Positions 49,101 to 57,780 of a DNA stretch of 64,000 nucleotides are shown piece after piece; position 1 is the first letter of the stretch, and each line of letters opens with the position of its first letter. Location: contig SJOL01010112.1 in the NCBI GenBank assembly GCA_004794785.1, forward strand, positions 654,543 to 718,542, read 5' to 3'. The stretch is from Opisthorchis felineus (Eukaryota; Platyhelminthes; Trematoda; Opisthorchiida; Opisthorchiidae). The notes under the pieces are model-generated. The model did no database searches. It had not been told where the DNA came from and worked only from the letters and a program-made list of their open reading frames with translations. The position numbers and the translations under genes were made by a program.

Positions 49101-51348
49101 GCACACAACACCGGTTTACATCACTCCGTGTCTATCGGAAGCCTGAGTTTTTTTAATCGAATAATCTTCGGTAGATGTCACAGTGTAGTATGCCGCATTC
49201 GGTCATTCCACAGATCACAATTTTCCGTGTTTTGGAACACTCATAGGCGCAAACAAGCATGTACATGTCGAAACCGAATTCTAGATGAAAGTGTCGTGTA
49301 GATGGGAGACGAAAGCAGTATGTTCCCAGTTGAGAACTCTGCCCTGACCGAATTCATGTCATGAAATTAGTTTGAGCAATGACATGTTACGTAGGCTGAA
49401 GTTGCCAGTACGAACATACGAATGTGGATCCTCAGTTGGAATATCAAAGGTGTAACCATTTTATCACACTTCGTGTATTGGCTTCAGGGCCAAGGCAGGC
49501 TTTTCAGTGTTTGATTGTGGTGAGTGTCTGAAGCCCTTTCGGGTGGCGAATAATGAGAGTCCTGCCGAATAATGAGTCCCTGCCGTTCCGAACGAAAATA
49601 GGATGGCTGAAAAACGTTTCGCGGTCCAAACTGACTGAGTTGTATGCACGCTAGTCGACAGTTCTCAACAACAAAAACCAGCAGCGTATTAGTTACAAAA
49701 TGTACATTTATTCCAGCTACTGTAGTTCCGCAAACACTGATAAAAGATAAGGATGGGGAAAGTCGCACAGTGGTAATAACCCGCACCAGCTCAGTATGAA
49801 CAGATGACAAGAAATGACAGATGGAGGGTGTAAATTGCTCTGTTTCTCGTGAGTGTTGTGGATAGCTAGAAGAACAAACGATGAAGAGAAAACCTACGTG
49901 ACTGGGTCACTTTTCCCTCATTGTCCCCCGCCACTTACACATCTCGCACAGATCACGGAAATGGCATCCACAGAATACGACTGCACTTTCCGGTCGTTAC
50001 TTTACCACTTTCGTATCATTGTTGCCCAACGACTGGCTGAGCTGAGAGGAATCTGCGGAGAATCCGAAGTACACCACCTGGATGAGTCAAACAACGGCAT
50101 AGCAGCAAGGACACGTTGTTCTTCGTAGTTGAATCAACATCTGCTAAGAGTCCCAAATCGAGGATTAATATTCACTTGAGCCAGCTTATTGGGATCGGAT
50201 CCGAGCTCATTACTGTCCCCGTTTCAACACTGGTGCATTTCTGCCAAACAAACACCAGTACAGTATTTATGAATGATACCTTTGGCTGAATGAAGGGCTA
50301 AGCTCATTTGGGGTACAGCGATCAGTTTATTCAACTGTCTCCAAGTGTTTTTCTCTACGCTGCCAGTTCAAAGCATCACACAAAACCACAGATCGTATTT
50401 GCTTGCATAACGTAGTAGTCGATGTACGGTAGAATCCCTCTACAGCACAGCACTCCCAAAAGACTGCTTTCCGACGATCCCGTGAGCTTTCCGTTTATCA
50501 CTATTACTGAAAGATTCTTCGTCTTTTTTTAGCACCAGTTAAGATCAGTCCCTTGAAAATAAGAAGTGCGTTATATATACTATTTCGTGGGCAAGTGCTG
50601 AATTACAGTCCCGTTTACAGTGCTCACACCTCTGCGATGACCGTTCTGACCAGTTCAGCCAGGGGTCGTTGTAGAGGGGTTCTGCTGTATACACCTAAGC
50701 AACTTGATCCGAAAAAAAAGAACATGCAATTGGATGTCACCGGATGAGACCCAAGACGCCTGGTTATGCGATGTAAATAAACGTGAAACCAACAATCTAA
50801 GAGCACAGAACCTACAAGTAGAAAAACTCGAAACCGGTAAGTAGTCAGGCAACAAACCTAGCCCAGACAGAAAAATGACAAAGCAAGCCGCAGAGGTCAA
50901 AGTCATGCACCAATCCACCACACCCAGTCGGGGCTGGGGTCAAATTCAAACGTAGGGCGTACATGCACAGACAGCATGCGTGTCAACAGCTAACCCAACA
51001 CAGGCTGCACAAGCCATCATCACCTCGTCATATTTTCGATCAGCATCTTCGGCCATAAATGTGGCCTCTTTTAGTTGTTCTTCCAACTGATTGATGCGTT
51101 CCTCATCAGCAATCGTACGGTTTTCCAAGACTTTACGGCCACTGTGATGGGAAGACAGTTGTTGTGGAAAATCAGTAGAATAATAGATTGCATTAAAAAA
51201 GCAATACGGGAAAACATAAACCAGCAATACCTCCTCATATTTGGTTTTCGAAAGACTAGCTTCTTTAGTGGAATGCTGTAAAAGTTTGGTCAGCCGAACG
51301 ATTCGATCGCCCTCCATCGTCTGTCGAGTCTCCAAGGTACGGCGAACT
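37046..51348 (-). CDS. TPM: Tropomyosin gene, 3' part (exons 4-9, each in two versions)
   Basis: Tropomyosin is the two-stranded coiled coil that lies along actin filaments and, in muscle, gates myosin access together with troponin. Twelve coding exons are visible on the minus strand, in six pairs whose members have equal length and phase: 118, 71, 76, 63, 70 and 83 nt (the last including the stop). These match the exon 4-9 sizes of vertebrate TPM genes as I know them. Joined in frame, one choice from each pair gives residues about 125-284 of a 284-residue protein. One member of each pair is close to canonical tropomyosin; the other is divergent but heptad-compatible. Exons 1-3 (start codon, residues 1-124) were not found up to 64,000, so the gene is incomplete here. 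Introns carry a SINE and MITE copies. I saw no clear AATAAA signal close to either stop. The gene identity is certain; the use of the divergent exons is inferred. Confidence 0.95.
37129..38901 (-). other. Between the two last exons: intron, or 3' UTR of the proximal one
   Basis: For transcripts ending in the proximal last exon this begins as 3' UTR; for the others it is intron. A GGCA-type microsatellite lies at 38,449-38,481. No further coding exon seen. Confidence 0.6.
38449..38481. repeat. GGCA-type microsatellite
   Basis: Imperfect tetranucleotide run (gcaggcaggcaggtaggcag and onward). Confidence 0.8.
38902..38984 (-). CDS. TPM: Tropomyosin alternative last exon 9, divergent (proximal)
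   Basis: After a gtttattcacag acceptor, 83 nt encode (E)[18 protein letters not shown] and VLNEVEHI, then a TGA stop. Length to the stop equals that of the distal last exon, so the protein again ends at residue 284. Core positions 260-281 read Leu, Glu, His, Leu, Met, Val, Val, against Leu, Glu, Tyr, Leu, Leu, Thr, Leu in the canonical exon. The C-terminal nine or so residues of tropomyosin form the head-to-tail overlap, so this choice should change polymerisation and troponin T contact. It comes first in the direction of transcription and must use its own poly(A) site, which I could not identify. Confidence 0.9.
38985..41602 (-). other. Tropomyosin intron between exon 8 (divergent) and exon 9 (proximal)
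   Basis: About 2.6 kb. I looked for further exon 8 or 9 copies by phase and splice pattern and saw none. Open frames on both strands (such as 41,099-41,398 plus) lack any recognisable domain. Confidence 0.6.
41603..41672 (-). CDS. TPM: Tropomyosin exon 8, divergent version
   Basis: A 70-nt exon with a gtggactag acceptor and a consensus-like GAAG|gtgagt donor. It encodes [20 protein letters not shown] and KLE; 8 of 23 residues match the canonical copy (AE.R at the start, LE at the end). Unusually, Glu and Lys fall at core positions 246 and 249, where tropomyosins normally have Val/Leu, so this part of the coil would be loosened or paired with a special partner. Same phase and length as the canonical exon, 247 nt upstream of it in coordinates (3' in the gene). 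Confidence 0.87.
41920..41989 (-). CDS. TPM: Tropomyosin exon 8, canonical version
   Basis: A 70-nt exon with a cgctctcag acceptor and GAAG|gtaacg donor, encoding [20 protein letters not shown] and RLE, residues 235-257, with residue 258 split to the last exon. It matches the AE.RA..AER.V..L....D.LE pattern of tropomyosins. Core residues are Ala, Ala, Ser, Val, Leu, Ala, Leu. It can join either last exon: the split codon becomes Asp with the distal one and Glu with the proximal one. Confidence 0.96.
41990..43179 (-). other. Tropomyosin intron between exon 7 (divergent) and exon 8 (canonical)
   Basis: About 1.2 kb with no repeat or additional exon recognised. Confidence 0.6.
43180..43242 (-). 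CDS. TPM: Tropomyosin exon 7, divergent version
   Basis: A 63-nt exon with a cgacgtag acceptor and GAG|gtagtc donor, encoding [20 protein letters not shown] and E. It aligns without gaps to canonical exon 7 (6 of 21 identical), keeping Ala214, Leu228 and Leu232 in the core, with Leu for Ile225 and His for Tyr221. Because 63 is divisible by three, this is the only pair in which both copies could be included without a frame shift; that would add exactly three heptads. It is 225 nt downstream of the canonical copy. Confidence 0.86.
43468..43530 (-). CDS. TPM: Tropomyosin exon 7, canonical version
   Basis: A 63-nt, phase 0-0 exon with a ctcttgtag acceptor and GCT|gtaagc donor. It encodes [20 protein letters not shown] and A, residues 214-234. 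The QREE.YEE.IR.LT.RLK pattern is standard for invertebrate tropomyosin. The intron upstream (43,531-45,114) contains a SINE and a MITE-like foldback. Confidence 0.97.
44064..44241 (+). mobile_element. tRNA-derived SINE in a tropomyosin intron
   Basis: A-box-like agataactcagtggttagg and a weakened B box (attcgaaccca), then tgcatctcgacagctcctgt and tggcagttcggcactgaaag, ending ttacagctgaacgacc. More decayed than the copies at 32,453 or 57,781. Confidence 0.85.
44347..44752. mobile_element. Compound MITE: foldback joined to a MITE copy
   Basis: Two nested inverted repeats. The outer arms 44,347-44,416 and 44,542-44,613 are reverse complements around gacgcaacacactactcatt and gtagtgcattgcgtc. 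The second pair, 44,498-44,543 and 44,711-44,752, are the terminal repeats of the same MITE family as 33,053-33,424 (catttgcatatcaatttggt against accaaatttgtttgcaaatg). It looks like one copy inserted in or recombined with another. It lies inside a tropomyosin intron. Confidence 0.75.
45115..45190 (-). CDS. TPM: Tropomyosin exon 6, canonical version
   Basis: A 76-nt exon with a cttcacaag acceptor and GAG|gtagatg donor. It encodes [20 protein letters not shown] followed by EISEQE, residues 188-213. ELEEELRxVGNNxKSLE is one of the most conserved stretches of animal tropomyosins and lies in the region that contacts troponin T in muscle. Phase 2 in, phase 0 out. Confidence 0.98.
45558..45633 (-). 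CDS. TPM: Tropomyosin exon 6, divergent version
   Basis: A 76-nt exon ending CAG|gtttgtg. It completes Ser188 and then encodes [20 protein letters not shown] and HQEAQ. The KSLE motif and EL at the start align with the canonical exon (8 of 26 identical), and heptad core residues are Met, Leu, Ile, Ala, Leu, Leu, Glu. The acceptor (catgaaag) has a poor pyrimidine tract directly before it, the weakest splice signal in the set, which would fit a regulated exon. It lies 5' of the canonical exon 6, 367 nt away. Confidence 0.87.
45634..48049 (-). other. Tropomyosin intron between exon 5 (divergent) and exon 6 (divergent)
   Basis: A 2.4-kb intron. It contains the longest open frame of the window (46,348-46,926 minus, 192 codons), which shows no family resemblance. 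No repeat of the described families. Confidence 0.55.
48050..48120 (-). CDS. TPM: Tropomyosin exon 5, divergent version
   Basis: A 71-nt exon with a ccgccacag acceptor and the same GAAAG|gtacct donor string as the canonical exon 5. It encodes [20 protein letters not shown] and TSE, giving 9 of 23 identities to the canonical copy without gaps. Core positions stay hydrophobic or small (Ala, Met, Val, Leu, Val, Ile, Ser against Ala, Leu, Thr, Leu, Ala, Leu, Ala). Exon length is 2 mod 3, so using both copies would break the frame. No stop lies in the required frame. The exon is too short and too divergent to be found by simple similarity gene finding. Confidence 0.88.
48171..48206. repeat. GTGA microsatellite
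   Basis: gtgagtgagtgagtgagtta-type run, about 36 nt, just upstream (in gene direction) of the divergent exon 5 acceptor. A CA/TG-rich run is also present near 48,638. Confidence 0.85.
48715..48785 (-). CDS. TPM: Tropomyosin exon 5, canonical version
   Basis: A 71-nt exon between a ctctag acceptor and a GAAAG|gtacct donor. It encodes [20 protein letters not shown] and AAE, residues 165-187, with Ser188 split over the junction to exon 6. The ARKL...EVELERAE motif is typical of tropomyosin. The intron back to exon 4 (48,786-51,023) is 2.2 kb. The divergent counterpart lies 594 nt further downstream. Confidence 0.97.
48786..51023 (-). other. Tropomyosin intron between exon 4 (canonical) and exon 5 (canonical)
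   Basis: About 2.2 kb with no repeat of the recognised families and no extra exon copy seen. Confidence 0.6.
51024..51141 (-). CDS. TPM: Tropomyosin exon 4, canonical version
   Basis: A 118-nt exon with a ccatcacag acceptor and GAG|gtgatg donor. It encodes [16 protein letters not shown], then [20 protein letters not shown] and DE, that is residues 126-164 of the 284-residue protein, with Arg125 split across the upstream junction. The motif [10 protein letters not shown] is a hallmark of all tropomyosins. The core Asp at position 137 is present. The downstream partner is one of the exon 5 versions, joined in phase 0. This is the strongest single piece of evidence for the gene. Confidence 0.98.
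51231..51348 (-). CDS. TPM: Tropomyosin exon 4, divergent version
   Basis: A 118-nt exon bounded by a cctattcag acceptor and a GAG|gtattg donor. It starts with one base that completes an Arg codon, then encodes 39 residues beginning [16 protein letters not shown] and ending TKYEE. It aligns without gaps to the canonical exon at 51,024-51,141 (about 13 of 39 identical). The residues at heptad core positions are mostly kept: Leu130, Ile141, Leu144, Leu148, Ala155 and Tyr162, with Glu at the place of the well-known core Asp137. Surface positions are more Ser/Thr/Lys-rich and less acidic. It lies 5' of the canonical copy, with only an 89-nt intron between them. Splicing both in would shift the frame, so the two should be mutually exclusive. 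It could be a decaying exon, but intact frame, phase and splice sites argue against that. Confidence 0.9.
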
Positions 51349-54012
51349 CTGAATAGGCATGTGGTGTGCATACAAAAATGTGGATAGAGAACAACGAAAA
51401 TACAAGAGGGAGATGTGAGACTACACGTAAGCGAAACTGGAGACACTCAAGATAAAAGCATAAAGGTTAGTTGGGAAATTGCCGAACCTGAAATGAAACT
51501 TAGCAACAAAAACAAATATGGACGGCAATCCATTGCCGTATTTTTTCTGATTCATCAACACTGACTAAAGCGTTCGTAACAATGGAGTTTCTCGGGCAAA
51601 CTGGAGCACATCGAGTTTGTTGATTTCCAGAAGCGCGTGAAAGTAGTTGTCAACAAACCGAGCAGCACCGGATGAGCCCTGTACTGTGTTGCAGTGTTTT
51701 TTTTGGATCAACGTTGTCCACAATGCTTGTGTGAATGAAAACATTACAGTTTCGCCACACTGAACGGAAGCCAACAAACCATCGAGACTTATTCATACAA
51801 TAAGAAAAAAGTGCGGTTCTGATTGGACCCTAACGTCCATCACTTACCTGAGGGTACTACGTAACATTAGTAGGCTTGTTACACGGAAAATTGGGAAAAT
51901 TGGCGATGATGATTAATTCCAACCATAAATAATAGCGGCCCAAGTAGTATTTTCTATTCGAGTGCTCACCGACAGACTATGCTGAGAAGACTTCACGTGA
52001 AGGTGTCACATAAACTAGTAATAATACATTACCCACAGGCTGCGGAACGACCGCAATGATAAAGGTTCACCGCAACACTTCACTCAAGTATATTGATACG
52101 AAGTACAATGAGAATCCCCTGGAGTGAGTTTTTGTCAGGAAGGTCAGATTCCTGAAGATTATCCCGGAATACCGGAAACCTACTGAAACCCTCAAAACCC
52201 CACTAAACGCCGATCAGGCAGGCTTGAATTGAGGTCAGACATTGTCCTTAAGAATACGGCGCGAGGCCGTTGTACTTGCACTCACTCGTTTGTTCGCAAT
52301 AAAGTTGTTGTGTTCCTTGTCGGGGAGTATTTTTTCCGGCACTAGGCACTGGAGCGGGGACAGCATTCAGATATAACAGTTTTTTATGTAGTAGTTTGCA
52401 GCATCGTCACGGGAAAATTCTAAGGAGTTATGTATCAAGAACTGTTAGATAGACGCCGTAGTGGCTGTCGTCTAAGTTTATCATCTTTATCCTATCTTCA
52501 TCCTGAAAACACAAATTTAAACCGCTATACATCTGCCCAAGCCCTAACAAATAATGCCACGTGCCGTGAGTAGGCCTCTTACTGAACCTAACAAAATGTG
52601 ATACAAATCTCAGAAGAATCGGATGTTCCACTACAACATTCAGAAAAAGAAACTGTACTGAGCAACAATCTGTCTTTATTTCCAAGCCAGATTCTGCAGC
52701 CCTGTCCGCCTAGACGCTGTTCGGCTGAATTGTTTGAAATTTCTTTGCATGGACCAGGGAGGCAACAAGGTCTTAATCAAAACTACCTCTCTTTGGGGAA
52801 CGCACACATAAAAGAGTAGAGAAGTGATTCATGCATCAATCAAGTGGATTGTTATTCTTGAATAGACAGAAACGACCCCAAACAGGAGATGTGACGCCGT
52901 AACAAAATTGCAATGTAACAAATATAAATCTTTCAAGACTCATACAAGCGGTTGACAGTGTCCGACAACACGAAATCATTCATCAGTTATCAGGGTTTCA
53001 CCGCTGCTCATGAGATTTTTTTTACTCGGCTAGGTAAAACGAATCCGATTGTTTTAGAAGCTAACCGGGTGTGCTCACGCGAATACGCAACGCACGATAG
53101 TTCGGAGATTTATCCGCTATTTTTATCGTCACCGTGCGCATACGTCACCGAAAGAATGCCATGGTTCAGTATTCTACTTTTTTAGCTAATCAGTGTATCG
53201 TATCAGTTATCCAGCCAACATGACTTGTGTGCATCAGCAAAGCCCACGAAACGGAACAAGTTTGAAGCTGCAGTTGCTCTATCGGTGCTGAAATGAATCA
53301 AATGAAATCGAAGTTTATTTTGGCTCTGCCATGTTTTTTCTATAAAAACACGGATACCATCAACGGTGTAGCTCAGTTCTAGGCGGGCGACACCGTCTGG
53401 TTGCCCGTCACGACAAAAGTAGGTCAGACATGAAAAGCTTTTTCGTTGACGTGTTGATTGCGTGGAAAAAATCATCACAGGTTCTAGAATCGCTGTACAT
53501 TTATAGCCAGTTGAATGGCTAGATAGTTACTCAACCTTGATGAAAATAATCCATCAGGTGCACTAGTTACGTAAGCTGCCTTTGGTCCAGTGATTTCGCG
53601 TGCAAAATGTTCTCTGTCAAAGGGATTGAACAATAAAAAATGGAACCAGAGGGCAACGTAGGGGATTCCTTTCGGAAAGGGAGGCAGTGTATCTAACCGT
53701 TGTTGCAAAATTCAGTGGTAACAAGTTAGGCCAAGACAACTTGCTGTGTAGCAGCCTTCAACCTCTTCTCTAGTGTCCACTGCAAATCGTCGCAAGGTTC
53801 AGCTGAAATTTTTGCTGAGCGATGGACAAACTGAGAGGGGAAACCTGCACGCTGGAAGCAACAGCCCAAAGTACTATAGTGTGAATTCAGTGACGACGGT
53901 ATACTGCTTTCCTTTTGGCGCGGATATGAAATGGTTATGTGCTGAGGGAAACAGCATGGAGAGATGAGTGACGTTGGATACGCCATCTGTATCTGCCGTC
54001 TGCTGTATAATG
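51349..54012. other. Upstream intron of tropomyosin; no exon found
   Basis: I searched the minus strand for tropomyosin exons 1-3 and found none. Isolated splice-like sites occur (a CAG|gtaagt donor near 51,847; a ttttcag acceptor near 52,506). A stretch near 52,240-52,330 ending in caataaagttgttg resembles an LTR polyadenylation region, but I cannot define element ends. Confidence 0.45.
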
Positions 54013-54184
54013 GTTCAGCTATAGAATCTTTTCGCTACCTAGCTGCCATCCGAACCAAAGGAAGCACGAGGGCCGAGATAAAGCCAGGTTGCCCAAGCCT
54101 AGACAGGAACAGTCGAGATGCAGAGGTCGGGTTTGAAACACAGACCTTTCGGTCAGTAAGTTCGCGCCACTGAGCCATCTCGAG
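54013..54184 (-). mobile_element. tRNA-derived SINE
   Basis: Minus orientation: tgagccatctcgag and ccgacctctgcatctcg correspond to the head and the end of the tRNA-like part, with body ggttgcccaagcctagacag on the plus strand. The head is partly degraded (tttgaaaca in the B box). Confidence 0.85.
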
Positions 54185-54675
54185 TCATCTCTAGCCACTG
54201 ATGCAGCCCCTCCAGAGGAACCCACTTGGGGGTTACGCAGCCTCAAATCCAATCGAGTTTGTCAGTTATGGTTCTCAGGTTTGTTGCCAAGGGGTAAAAT
54301 GACTTCCTCCAGACTGTTTTCATCTTGTGCGTTGTCGGGCGAAAACAGCTCAGTAAAGAAGACAACTGTCTAGCATTCTAAGAACACATCCAAGCCAATG
54401 TCATTTGAGCAGCTCGGTGCGTATCCACAAAACCACTCGATGTAGCTTAGCAATACCATTTCGGTGTCTTCGACGGGAGCGTGTAGTGCTTCGGATACAA
54501 AGAAGGTTAATTGTGCTACAGCTGATCAAGTTTTCAAACAATCTAACGAACATAACGGTGTGCTCAAACAACGGGGATATCAGCATGACAGACATGACAG
54601 CAAAATCTTTGCCACATTATCACTGCACCACTCCAGAGAAGTCATAGAGCCACATCGCATTCCGAAAAAAAAATC

Positions 54676-54852
54676 GTTCAGCTGTAACACCCTTCCGGGG
54701 TCTAGCTGCCATGCCACCCAAAGGAAGCACGAGGGCTGGAATACTGCCAGGTTGCCCAAGCCTAGACAGGGGAAGTCAAGAGGCAAAGGTCGGGTTCGAA
54801 CCACGGACCTTCCGGTCAGTAAATTCGCACTCTAACCAATTGAGCATCTCGC
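54676..54852 (-). mobile_element. tRNA-derived SINE
   Basis: Minus orientation. On the plus strand it reads gttcagctgtaacacccttc ... ggttgcccaagcctagacag ... gggttcgaaccacggacctt ... aattgagcatctcg, the reverse complement of the family layout, with an intact B box. Confidence 0.9.
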
Positions 54853-54929
54853 CCCCGCACTCCGAAAAAGGCAAGTCCGGAATCAGGAAGAAGTTGCGCC
54901 GATCAAATATTCACACCACACTATGTTTC

Positions 54930-55870
54930 GGAACACAGTTACAAGTTCCCGCAACCAACCACCGCTGGCCTCATTGAGTCCTGTGCAGCATCTAAATCCA
55001 TCAATAGTCTGTCTTGAAAACTGATAGCGCGCCAGATAAACTGCTGAATATCATTGCAGCCTATTCCTGGAGCACAAGATCTCGTACCCAAGTCTATGGA
55101 GAAGAGACGACAGTTTTTCTTTGAACTCCGGTGTTCGGTAAGGCTACATGCTTTCATTTACGCTTCCCAACTTTTCGACTGATCGGGTAATGCCTCAGGT
55201 ACTCGGCGATTTATCTGAGGTACCGATAAGCTCTATCACTTGGATCACGGAGCTTGACTACAGTGAGGACGTCAGAGTCCTTAGCAAAGATCACACGGAA
55301 ATGTACCCTATCCTTGATCACATCGGCCATTACACTTCGCTGGTTAGACTAAAGATGAATTCTGGAGACATCAAGTTTTTCACAAGTATTGATTTCGATC
55401 CGGCCAGCTCGGTGCCAACCGACAGTCCACAAATCTAGCTAATTCCTTCCCGTATTTTTGCCCCACCATTCTTCCAAATGGCCAAGCACGGCAGAAAATG
55501 GGCTGTTGCATCAGCAAAGCCAGGATGACCTTCACAGAGCTTCATGTCGCCATAAGGAGACGCTCGAAAGTCAGCCTTCGAACAAGGCTCCATGTACAAT
55601 GCGTACGTCCGAGACGTACCAAAATAAACCTGAGTTACGTGGCCTCTCCGAAATGATGACCGAGAAATCCAAATGTTTGACCATTGCTGCTTAAGGCGAA
55701 TACTGAAAGCTAGTTAGAACGAGAGTATCCAACGCTGGTGTCATGGAACGTTGTTATGATGTTGTACGTCTCTCCAAGTTGATTCAGCGACGCCGACGAT
55801 GGTTTGAACATGTACTTAGAAAAACCGCATTGTCCAGAACTGTCCTAATTTTCCATGTCGACATTACCCC
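54930..55870 (+). mobile_element. RTE-like LINE fragment, RT palm to C-terminus
   Basis: Plus strand: AYSWSTRSRTQVYGEE (RT), a broken GVRQGC region, then ITELDYSEDVRVLSKDHTEM (catalytic YADD changed to YSED), a gap, and near 55,743 MERCYDVVRLSKLIQRRRRW followed by FEHVLRK, the typical C-terminal RLRWxGHVLR motif. Several stops and frameshifts. Confidence 0.8.
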
Positions 55871-56203
55871 GCTCTGAATAACGCTGTCGCACCCGACGAC
55901 AATGGAGAATCTCGTTCCCAAAACTTAAGGCCGACGTTGAACTACTGGATCTACATGTGGTCTACGGTATCAAGCAAAAAAACAGAGTGATGGCGCTGTT
56001 CTCGGATCATATTGTTAATCAGGATGGGTGGGGAACGGCGATTCGGGATAGTCTTGAAGACGAGTCATCTTTATCCAGGAGAGTCACCGTGAAGAAAGGT
56101 AACGTGAGTAATCTAACAGTCCGGAGCATACTACAGCATTGTAAACACCAGGCTTGATAGATAAGCTGATGTTATATAAGTACCATAACAAATGACGATA
56201 GTC

Positions 56204-56378
56204 GTTCAGCTGCAACACCCTATCGTTGCATAGCTGCCATCCCACCAGAAGGAAGCACGAGGGCTGAGACAAAGCCAGGTTGCCCAAGCCTAGACAGCAG
56301 TCGAGATTCAGATGGTTTCGAACCATGGACCTTCCTATCAGTAAGTTCGCGCATTAACCACTGATCTATCTTGAGCTC
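56204..56378 (-). mobile_element. tRNA-derived SINE
   Basis: Minus orientation copy with gttcagctgcaacaccctat, ggttgcccaagcctagacag and tttcgaaccatggaccttcc on the plus strand; a small deletion follows cctagacag. Confidence 0.9.
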
Positions 56379-56469
56379 GGTATCACGGATACCTTGGTTG
56401 GCGAAATATGTCCCCGCCTGGCCTAATCGTAAAGAGATTCTGTCTATGTCATGGGCTACCCGAGCGAAT

Positions 56470-57000
56470 GACTGACGAATCAAGCCCTTCATATTCGTGC
56501 ACTGAGTTCAGCAGGCACACTACCGTCGGAGCTAATACAATTACCGAGGTACGTAAGACGCCCTAAAACCTCTGGTGCTTCTCTGCGAGTTGCAAAGATG
56601 TTCCGAAACTGAATGGTCTGATGAAAGATTCCGCTCTCTGCAGGTATGAAGGACATGTCGAAAAATGGCACGATGGTTGCCAGTTTAGTCCTCAGTACTC
56701 GTGCTTCATTTTCGACCTCAAAGATTAGGAAGATGTCGCCTACAGGCTCCAGATCGACGAGAATCTCCGTAGCAATAGCTCAAACACAAGGGTCTTTGAA
56801 AACCATCCAGCATTCACCCCATCATTTACGAACTAGGTTGCAGAAAAATGAACAGAGTAGACATGCACACAAGAAAACCACTCCCTGTAGGGAAGCTTTT
56901 AGAGAGTTCTCCATACATTCGCACACAACCAGAAGTACGTGAACGTAAGGGCCGCACTATGATTTAGAACTACTGAAGCATCTTATATTGAGCAAAAGCG
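56470..57000 (-). mobile_element. RTE-like LINE fragment, RT palm region
   Basis: Minus strand: RTSGCVRMYGELSKSF near 56,930, then FEVENEARVLRTKLATIVPF and FDMSF, then EVLGRLTYLGNCISSDGSVP and AELSARI. This is the region around and after the catalytic box of the same LINE family. Inactive; both ends are missing. Confidence 0.82.
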
Positions 57001-57780
57001 GCTAGGACCACCGGTCGGTCTGAGTAGGGACACTAGCGTACACTTCAAATACCAAAAAGTCTAGGTTTCTGCTACAGGCCGGCAAGCCGGACGCAAATTA
57101 TCAGATAGACGACTGAAATGCTACTCAAAATATTCTGCCGAACGATGTGAACGTTCTTTGCTGGTTATCGGAGCCACTGTGTTTTTACTAGCAAGAGGCC
57201 CCCGAAAACCTGGTGGACCGATCAATGAAACAGCCTGCATCCATTTTTAGCGTCTGTCGCTTCGTTTCTTTCCTCAGCCTTCTGGACCCATCCGGCTTCT
57301 CGACCTATTTTTCCTGACGCGGGATGACGAGTCCAGTTGGATTGTGGTTGCAACAGGAAAAAATCTGTCCCAGGGCCTCTGGCAAACACACAGTTCTATC
57401 AAAGGTCAAACGCATGGAAGATGTAGGCTGGGTTACACCGCAGACAACAGTTCCGAAATAGTGCATAGCTTCGACATCTCACGACAGTGATCCTTACAAT
57501 CCGAAATCGGAAAATTCCATTCTAAGACTTTGTGGTCCAAGGGACTCTTAATGGGCAAGCAGGATGTCGGCACTATACGTGCAGGACATGGCACACAACC
57601 GACCACAGTTATGCGCATGACGTTACCTCCTAGTCTAACTGTCTGGCTAGTGTTCGCCTGACGTTATGTGTTGAGCTTGCAATGGGTGAGGTTCGCGAAG
57701 GACGCTGGATCAATCCCGTTGACTGCGTCTTAGTCTGACGTGATGCTCAGATATATCTAATTGAGTGCAATTTACGGGTG
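57001..57780. other. No recognisable feature
   Basis: Nothing supported. A short coiled-coil-like frame near 57,240-57,320 (minus) was considered and not accepted. Confidence 0.45.

Noticed and set aside
52240..52335. LTR-like polyadenylation region (caataaag followed by T/G-rich sequence).
   Set aside because: No TG...CA ends, second LTR, primer-binding site or gag-pol trace found.
52428..52506. Acceptor-like ttttcag followed by a short frame DEDRIKMINLDDSHYG to a stop.
   Set aside because: No partner exon or family recognised; a single acceptor-like site is expected by chance.
53203..53478. Minus-strand frame of 91 codons (DGQPDGVARLELSYTVDG).
   Set aside because: Reads somewhat protein-like but matches no family I know and has no supporting splice context.
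53745..53860. Possible tropomyosin exon 3 on the minus strand (DDLQWTLEKRLKAATQQ).
   Set aside because: The string resembles residues around 100-115 of tropomyosin, but the alignment needs a one-residue gap, the preceding residues do not match, and there is no donor in the correct phase before a stop.
57240..57320. Coiled-coil-like frame on the minus strand (VQKAEERNEATDAKN).
   Set aside because: Too short, no splice sites of the required phase, and no match to conserved exon 2 or 3 residues.
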